Origin: Flavobacterium sp. | GTDB lineage: Bacteria > Bacteroidota > Bacteroidia > Flavobacteriales > Flavobacteriaceae | Assembly: GCA_023251135.1 (NCBI GenBank) | Contig: JAHEZJ010000033.1 | Location: 1 to 55,584 of the forward strand | Length of the DNA: 55,584 nt | Direction: 5' to 3' | In this document: positions 51,717 to 55,584 of the stretch, one piece after another | How the letters are laid out: every line of letters starts with the position of its first letter | Position numbering within the stretch: position 1 is the first letter of the stretch | Program-made: the position numbers and the translations under genes | The notes under the pieces: generated by a model | Told to the model about the DNA's origin: nothing | The model's input: the letters and a program-made list of their open reading frames with translations, nothing else | Databases searched by the model: none

Positions 51717-53252
51717 ATGAGAGAAAATTTATTTACACCGCGATCACTTTTTTTGATGGGATTAATGTCATTTTTAGGTGCATGTTCTAATGATGACGAC
51801 AGAACTCCAATTCCACAGCCCGAACCAGAACCAATGCCTGGTACTGCCCCTCCGGTAGACTTCACCGCATTAAGTAATGATAACAAAGTTTTTTACTTTA
51901 ATGCCAAAGATTTAAAAACTCCTGTTCGTTCTTATTCTATAACAGGGTTACAATCAGGCGAGAGTATCATTAGTATTGACTACAGACCAGCTACAGGCCA
52001 ATTGTATGGATTGGGCTCTACCAGCAGATTATATACCATAAATGAAAGTTCGGGATTAGCAACAGCTTTAGGAACGGCATCTTTCTCTCCGGCAATTGAA
52101 GGAACATCGTCTTCTATAGATTTTAACCCCACGGTTGACAGGGTACGTCTGGTGTCTAATAACGGAAAAAATCTGAGATTACATCCCGAACTCGGAACTG
52201 TAGCTGCAACCGACGGAAATATTAACGGGGTAGTGAATGCTCAGGTAGGAGCGATTGCTTATACCAATAGTCTTTCAGGAAGTACGACGACACAGCTTTT
52301 TGATATAGATTATGCTACGGATAAATTGTACCTGCAAAATCCCCCAAATGATGGAACTCTTCAGGAAGTAGGGAGCTTAAAAGTTGATTTTTCAGGAGTT
52401 GGAGGTTTTGATATACAGCCGGATTCGAATTTAGGAATAGCAGTAAACAATAAAAATAGCGAATCAAGATTATATACGATTAATTTAACGAATGGAGAAG
52501 CAACCTGGGTCGGGGTTTTTACACAGCAGATTGTTGAAGTAGCTTTTAAAACAAAACCTATCGCTTTCGGAACATCCGAAACAAACATTTTGTACCGATT
52601 TAATCCGGTTACAGGAACTTCAAATTCAGTTGCTCTGATAGGGATGAATTCAAGTGAGCAGGTGGTTGGCTTGGACTTCAGGCCCGCAAACGGAGCACTT
52701 TATGCCCTAACCAATCAAAGCAGACTGTTAACGATTAATTCTTCAAACGGACAGGTGACCGCTGTTGGTACTGGATTGTCTCCAACATTGTCCGGACAGA
52801 ATTTTGGTTTTGATTTTAATCCAACGGTTGACAGAATACGTGTGGTAAGCAATACAGGGCAAAACCTCCGACTGCATCCGGATACAGGGGCTGTTGCTGC
52901 TACAGATCTCAGTCTTAATCCGGGGACACCATCCGTTACAGCTGCCGCTTACACGAATAATTTTGCACAAGCTTCGACTACACAATTATTTGTTATCGAT
53001 TCCGGTACTAATAGCTTGTATCTGCAAAATCCTCCAAATAACGGAACTTTAGTATTAGTAGGCAATCTTGGAGTGACAGCCACAGGAATGAATGGTTTTG
53101 ATATAGGAAGCAACAGTAATGAAGCCTTTGCAGTATTAACAGTTAGTGGTGTACAGTCGGTTTATAAGATTAATTTAACCACCGGTACAGCAACAAAAAC
53201 AGTTGATTTTTCTCCGGCAGTTACTTCGATGACTTTAGGATTGGGCTTTTAA
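51717..53252 (+). CDS. DUF4394 lipoprotein with two tandem domains
   Basis: A 511-residue lipoprotein (lipobox L-G-A-C near residue 23). After a Pro/Glu linker it holds two similar halves (about 45-280 and 285-510), each a DUF4394 unit with the same hallmarks: D-F/Y-R-P-A-x-G, D-F-N-P-T-V-D-R, L-R-L-H-P-x-x-G and L-Y-L-Q-N-P-P-N. The repeats suggest two linked beta-propellers. Function unknown. Confidence 0.9.
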   Translation: MRENLFTPRSLFLMGLMSFLGACSNDDDRTPIPQPEPEPMPGTAPPVDFTALSNDNKVFYFNAKDLKTPVRSYSITGLQSGESIISIDYRPATGQLYGLGSTSRLYTINESSGLATALGTASFSPAIEGTSSSIDFNPTVDRVRLVSNNGKNLRLHPELGTVAATDGNINGVVNAQVGAIAYTNSLSGSTTTQLFDIDYATDKLYLQNPPNDGTLQEVGSLKVDFSGVGGFDIQPDSNLGIAVNNKNSESRLYTINLTNGEATWVGVFTQQIVEVAFKTKPIAFGTSETNILYRFNPVTGTSNSVALIGMNSSEQVVGLDFRPANGALYALTNQSRLLTINSSNGQVTAVGTGLSPTLSGQNFGFDFNPTVDRIRVVSNTGQNLRLHPDTGAVAATDLSLNPGTPSVTAAAYTNNFAQASTTQLFVIDSGTNSLYLQNPPNNGTLVLVGNLGVTATGMNGFDIGSNSNEAFAVLTVSGVQSVYKINLTTGTATKTVDFSPAVTSMTLGLGF

Positions 53253-53278
53253 AAGATAGAATAAAATATACATGCGAT

Positions 53279-53310
53279 AAAGCGACAGGATATTCCGGTC
53301 GCTTTTTTTA
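53279..53310 (+). terminator. Terminator after the DUF4394 gene
   Basis: AAAGCGAC and GTCGCTTT form an 8-bp stem with an 11-nt loop and T-run. Confidence 0.9.
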
Positions 53311-53351
53311 TAAATTAAAGTTAAAATTTTAATAGGGCATGATTTCTTCAT

Positions 53352-53380
53352 TTTGTCTTCATATTGCAGGGGTAAATTTG
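53352..53380 (+). promoter_or_regulatory. Promoter of the small basic protein genes
   Basis: TTTG (53352-53355), 17 nt, TAAATTTG (53373-53380), 41 bp before the first small gene. Confidence 0.65.
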
Positions 53381-53421
53381 ATCTGTAAAATAAAAGGTAT
53401 TAATATAAAATTTTAGAAATC

Positions 53422-53619
53422 ATGAGAAATTTATTGATGTTACTAGTGGCAGTTTTAGGAACAAGTGTTATGGTAAGTGCATTTCCAGCTAAAGGTATTA
53501 AACCGGCTCCGGCTAAAGAAGTAAAAGCGACAAAACACCCTAAACATAAAATGGATAAAAAAGCGAAAGCAGCAAAAACTGCAGCGCCAAAAGCAGAAGC
53601 TCCAAAAGAAAAAAAATAA
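53422..53619 (+). CDS. Small secreted Lys/Ala/Pro-rich protein (copy 1)
   Basis: A 65-residue protein: signal peptide (1-20, shared almost exactly with the next gene) and a mature part made of Lys, Ala, Pro and Glu, like histone-H1-type or low-complexity cationic tails. Net charge is strongly positive. Function unknown. The next gene is a diverged copy 44 bp downstream. A two-component system follows. Confidence 0.8.
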   Translation: MRNLLMLLVAVLGTSVMVSAFPAKGIKPAPAKEVKATKHPKHKMDKKAKAAKTAAPKAEAPKEKK

Positions 53620-53663
53620 AACAATAAAAGTGTCAAACAAAAGAACAATTTAAAACAAAAGTT

Positions 53664-53855
53664 ATGAAAAATCTAATGATGTTACTCGTGGCAGTTTTGG
53701 GAACAAGTGTAATGGTTAGCGCACAAACAGCTCCGGCAAAGGCAGCTCCTGTGAAAGAAGTAAAAGCAACTAAGCACCACAAAAACAGAGCCGATAAAAA
53801 AATGAAAGCGGAAAAAAGCGAAGCTCCAAAAGCAGAAACAACTAAAATGAAGTAG
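53664..53855 (+). CDS. Small secreted Lys/Ala/Pro-rich protein (copy 2)
   Basis: A 63-residue paralogue of the preceding gene. The signal peptides (M-x-N-L-x-M-L-L-V-A-V-L-G-T-S-V-M-V-S-A) match at nearly all positions; the mature parts share V-K-A-T-K-H but differ elsewhere. The duplication seems old enough for divergence but the charge pattern is kept. Function unknown. Confidence 0.8.
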   Translation: MKNLMMLLVAVLGTSVMVSAQTAPAKAAPVKEVKATKHHKNRADKKMKAEKSEAPKAETTKMK

Positions 53856-54045
53856 TAAAAATTGTTTTCGTTTTGCTTACGAAGAATTGTAAACGAGGCA
53901 AAACAGAAGTAATGATTATGGAGAATGAGGTTGAAGAGAGCTGGTAAAGAAATTTACTGGCTTTTTTTATTCGTTAAATTTTTTAATAATGCGCAGCGAT
54001 GCTTTTTATAATTGCTTAAATTTAGTTGCGCTTAAAAGCTGTATT
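53856..54045 (+). other. 190-bp spacer before the two-component system
   Basis: It may hold the promoter of the response regulator (TAAATTTA near 54017 is one base from consensus). No terminator of standard form is seen after the small protein gene, so read-through into the regulator is possible. Confidence 0.4.
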
Positions 54046-54720
54046 ATGAATATTTTAATTGTTGAAGATACTAAAGAACTTGCGGTAGAAGTTTATGATT
54101 TTCTGTGTAATGCGGGTTACGTTTGTAAAATTGTTCACAATTGCGGTGACGCTTTAGAAGAAGTAAACAGCAACGATTACGACGCTATGCTGCTGGATCT
54201 TGGTTTGCCTGACGGAGATGGATTTGAAGTGCTGAAAACCGTTCGAAAAACCAAATCGAAAATGGCTGTTATTGTACTGACGGCCCGTGGCGAACTCGAT
54301 GACAGAATAAACGGTTTGCATTTGGGTGCCGATGATTATCTGACAAAACCGTTTGCGCTCACCGAACTTAGTGCGAGATTGTTTGCCGTCATTCGCAGGA
54401 TGCATGGTTTTACTTTGAACAATTTAAGCATTCATGGTTTTTTGCTGCAGCTTCAGGATTATAAAGTAAGTTATAATGAAACGCCTATCAATCTTACCAA
54501 AAAGGAGTTTGATATTTTTCAATATTTGGTGCTCAATAAAAACAGGGTCATTACCCGATTGCAATTGACAGAACACATTTGGGGAGACATTCTCGAGGTC
54601 AATTCCGATTCTAATTTTATTGATGTCCATGTTCGGAACCTTCGAAAAAAACTGGACAAACATACCGAAATTGACTGGTTTGAAACGGTCAGAAACGTGG
54701 GCTATCGTATAAACGAATAA
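54046..54720 (+). CDS. OmpR-family response regulator
   Basis: The ATG at 54046 gives 224 residues beginning M-N-I-L-I-V-E-D; a longer frame adds 19 residues without family character. Receiver features: E7-D8, phosphoacceptor D51 (L-L-D-L-G-L-P), T79 and K101. The winged-helix DNA-binding domain covers about 125-222, with L-T-K-K-E-F-D and the V-H-V-R-N-L-R-K-K recognition helix. It is followed at once by its kinase gene. Confidence 0.95.
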   Translation: MNILIVEDTKELAVEVYDFLCNAGYVCKIVHNCGDALEEVNSNDYDAMLLDLGLPDGDGFEVLKTVRKTKSKMAVIVLTARGELDDRINGLHLGADDYLTKPFALTELSARLFAVIRRMHGFTLNNLSIHGFLLQLQDYKVSYNETPINLTKKEFDIFQYLVLNKNRVITRLQLTEHIWGDILEVNSDSNFIDVHVRNLRKKLDKHTEIDWFETVRNVGYRINE

Positions 54721-54732
54721 AGAGCAAGGACT

Positions 54733-55584
54733 GTGAAAATAAAACATCAACTGGCTATTTTTAATGCGCTGACAAGACTGTTGGTTATTTTTATTTTATG
54801 GCTGATGCTGCCTATTTTGGTCGAAAATGTGGTGTACAGACATATTAATAACGGCCTGCTCGAAAAAAAGCAGAAGTTTATCGAACATTTGAATCAGAAT
54901 GAGATCGATGATTTTATGGAGAATTCAGGTGATTCGACCGAAACCTATTCGCAGTTTTCAACCCTTCACAGTGAGTTTCTGGTGCTCTCAAAGTCTTCGG
55001 TGAAACCCGATCAGAAAAAGCCTGTCTTTAGTAATGACTATCGGATTATTGAAGGGGAAGAGAATGAATACCGAATTTTGCAGTACCATTTTACTTATGG
55101 AAATCAGGATTATCAGCTCGAAATTGGAAGCAGTCTGGGTGAAGTAAAAGACCTTACTTTTATTATCCGCTTTTTTATCATAATTGTTTTTGTCGTTATA
55201 TTGCTGATTACTTTCCTGGCTGACACTTTTTATATCGAATACTTACTCAAGCCTTTTTATAAAATTATTGACACTAAAATAAGGCGGGTCAATGAGCCTG
55301 AAGCCTTTGATCATACTCCAATAAAAGCCAGATCGCGTGATTTCAGAGAGCTTGATTTTGTTTTAAATCAGATGATGGACCGTATCGCGGAGCTTTTTAA
55401 AAAAGAGAAACAGTTTATTTCAAATGTTTCGCACGAGCTTTTAACGCCCATCGCCCTGCTTAAAAGCAAGTTTGAAAACTTATTGCAAAACGAATCTCTG
55501 GATGATAATGCATTTGATAAAATTGCAGGGGCTCTGAAAACACTGGACATGCTCAAAAAAATCATCAACAATTTATTGCTGATT
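54733..55584 (+). CDS. Sensor histidine kinase (5' part, cut by window end)
   Basis: The open frame starts at GTG 54733, 12 bp after the regulator, and runs to the window end (284 residues). Two membrane helices (about 16-31 and 142-165) flank a periplasmic sensor of about 110 residues. A HAMP-like linker leads to the phosphoacceptor H234 in N-V-S-H-E-L-L-T-P (usual L-R-T-P has Leu for Arg). The ATPase domain lies beyond the window. The pair should be one two-component system. Confidence 0.9.
   Translation, partial: MKIKHQLAIFNALTRLLVIFILWLMLPILVENVVYRHINNGLLEKKQKFIEHLNQNEIDDFMENSGDSTETYSQFSTLHSEFLVLSKSSVKPDQKKPVFSNDYRIIEGEENEYRILQYHFTYGNQDYQLEIGSSLGEVKDLTFIIRFFIIIVFVVILLITFLADTFYIEYLLKPFYKIIDTKIRRVNEPEAFDHTPIKARSRDFRELDFVLNQMMDRIAELFKKEKQFISNVSHELLTPIALLKSKFENLLQNESLDDNAFDKIAGALKTLDMLKKIINNLLLI

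Noticed and set aside
53989-54045. N-terminal extension of the response regulator
   Set aside because: The receiver domain begins at the ATG at 54046; the upstream 19 codons carry no conserved sequence.

Overview
The window is chromosomal DNA of a Bacteroidetes bacterium, almost certainly a Flavobacterium-type Flavobacteriaceae member. The evidence is AT-rich DNA, promoters with the Bacteroidetes -33/-7 consensus (TTTG, about 19 nt, TAnnTTTG), genes without clear Shine-Dalgarno sites, type IX secretion (T9SS) components (a type B sorting domain and a PorP/SprF protein), and many short intergenic word-repeats. No phage, insertion sequence, CRISPR array, rRNA or tRNA was recognised.

Layout. 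1-2643: the 3' end of a giant repetitive T9SS-exported surface protein, followed by its PorP/SprF-like outer-membrane partner. 2709-7118: a small unknown gene, a Nudix-type regulator, an MmcQ/YjbR protein, and a minus-strand alkylation-damage cluster (AlkB-like dioxygenase, free-standing Ada metal-binding domain, 2OG-Fe(II) oxygenase, AraC-Ogt fusion). 7273-13589: SMR exporter plus GNAT enzyme, two exported proteins of unknown role, and a patatin-Omp85 outer-membrane protein. 13823-17652: ahcY, a phosphopantetheinyl transferase, and a Crp-type regulator followed by a small membrane protein and a truncated haemoglobin. 17734-21597: GGGP synthase, PnuC, a NadR-like kinase/DUF4301 fusion and ArfB. 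21700-24066: a TPP riboswitch and a TonB-dependent receptor. 24112-29987: a Rieske-like lipoprotein, greA, a HIT protein, an orphan histidine kinase, a flavin reductase, a DUF3127 protein, aat and a MOSC protein. 29984-37506: the thiamine operon on the minus strand (TPP riboswitch, thiS, thiC, a TenI/ThiE-like gene, thiD, thiE, thiG, a GxxExxY gene, thiH, thiF). 37589-41117: tag, a queuosine-precursor transporter and an M3 peptidase. 41483-44409: the rplM-rpsI-rpsB-tsf operon. 44604-46189: two exported ferritin-like proteins. 46385-53252: a LacI regulator, a fibre-like surface protein, polA and a DUF4394 lipoprotein. 53422-55584: two tiny paralogous basic secreted proteins, an OmpR-type regulator and a histidine kinase cut by the window end.

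How the parts fit. Two TPP riboswitches link thiamine synthesis (minus-strand operon) to a probable thiamine receptor at the outer membrane; the nearby PnuC and kinase genes may belong to the same vitamin economy or to NAD salvage. The Crp-type gene is followed by a candidate class II Crp/Fnr site and -7 element that would drive the membrane protein and globin genes. In the alkylation cluster the three modules of a classical Ada protein are split: the metal-binding domain is a separate gene and the HTH and methyltransferase parts are fused.

The least explained material is intergenic. At least a dozen gene boundaries carry arrays of 7-10 nt words, a different word at different loci, often arranged as long imperfect inverted repeats. 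In places they run into coding sequence and form the end of a protein. One palindromic variant lies beside a nuclease-fold GxxExxY gene lodged inside the thiamine operon.
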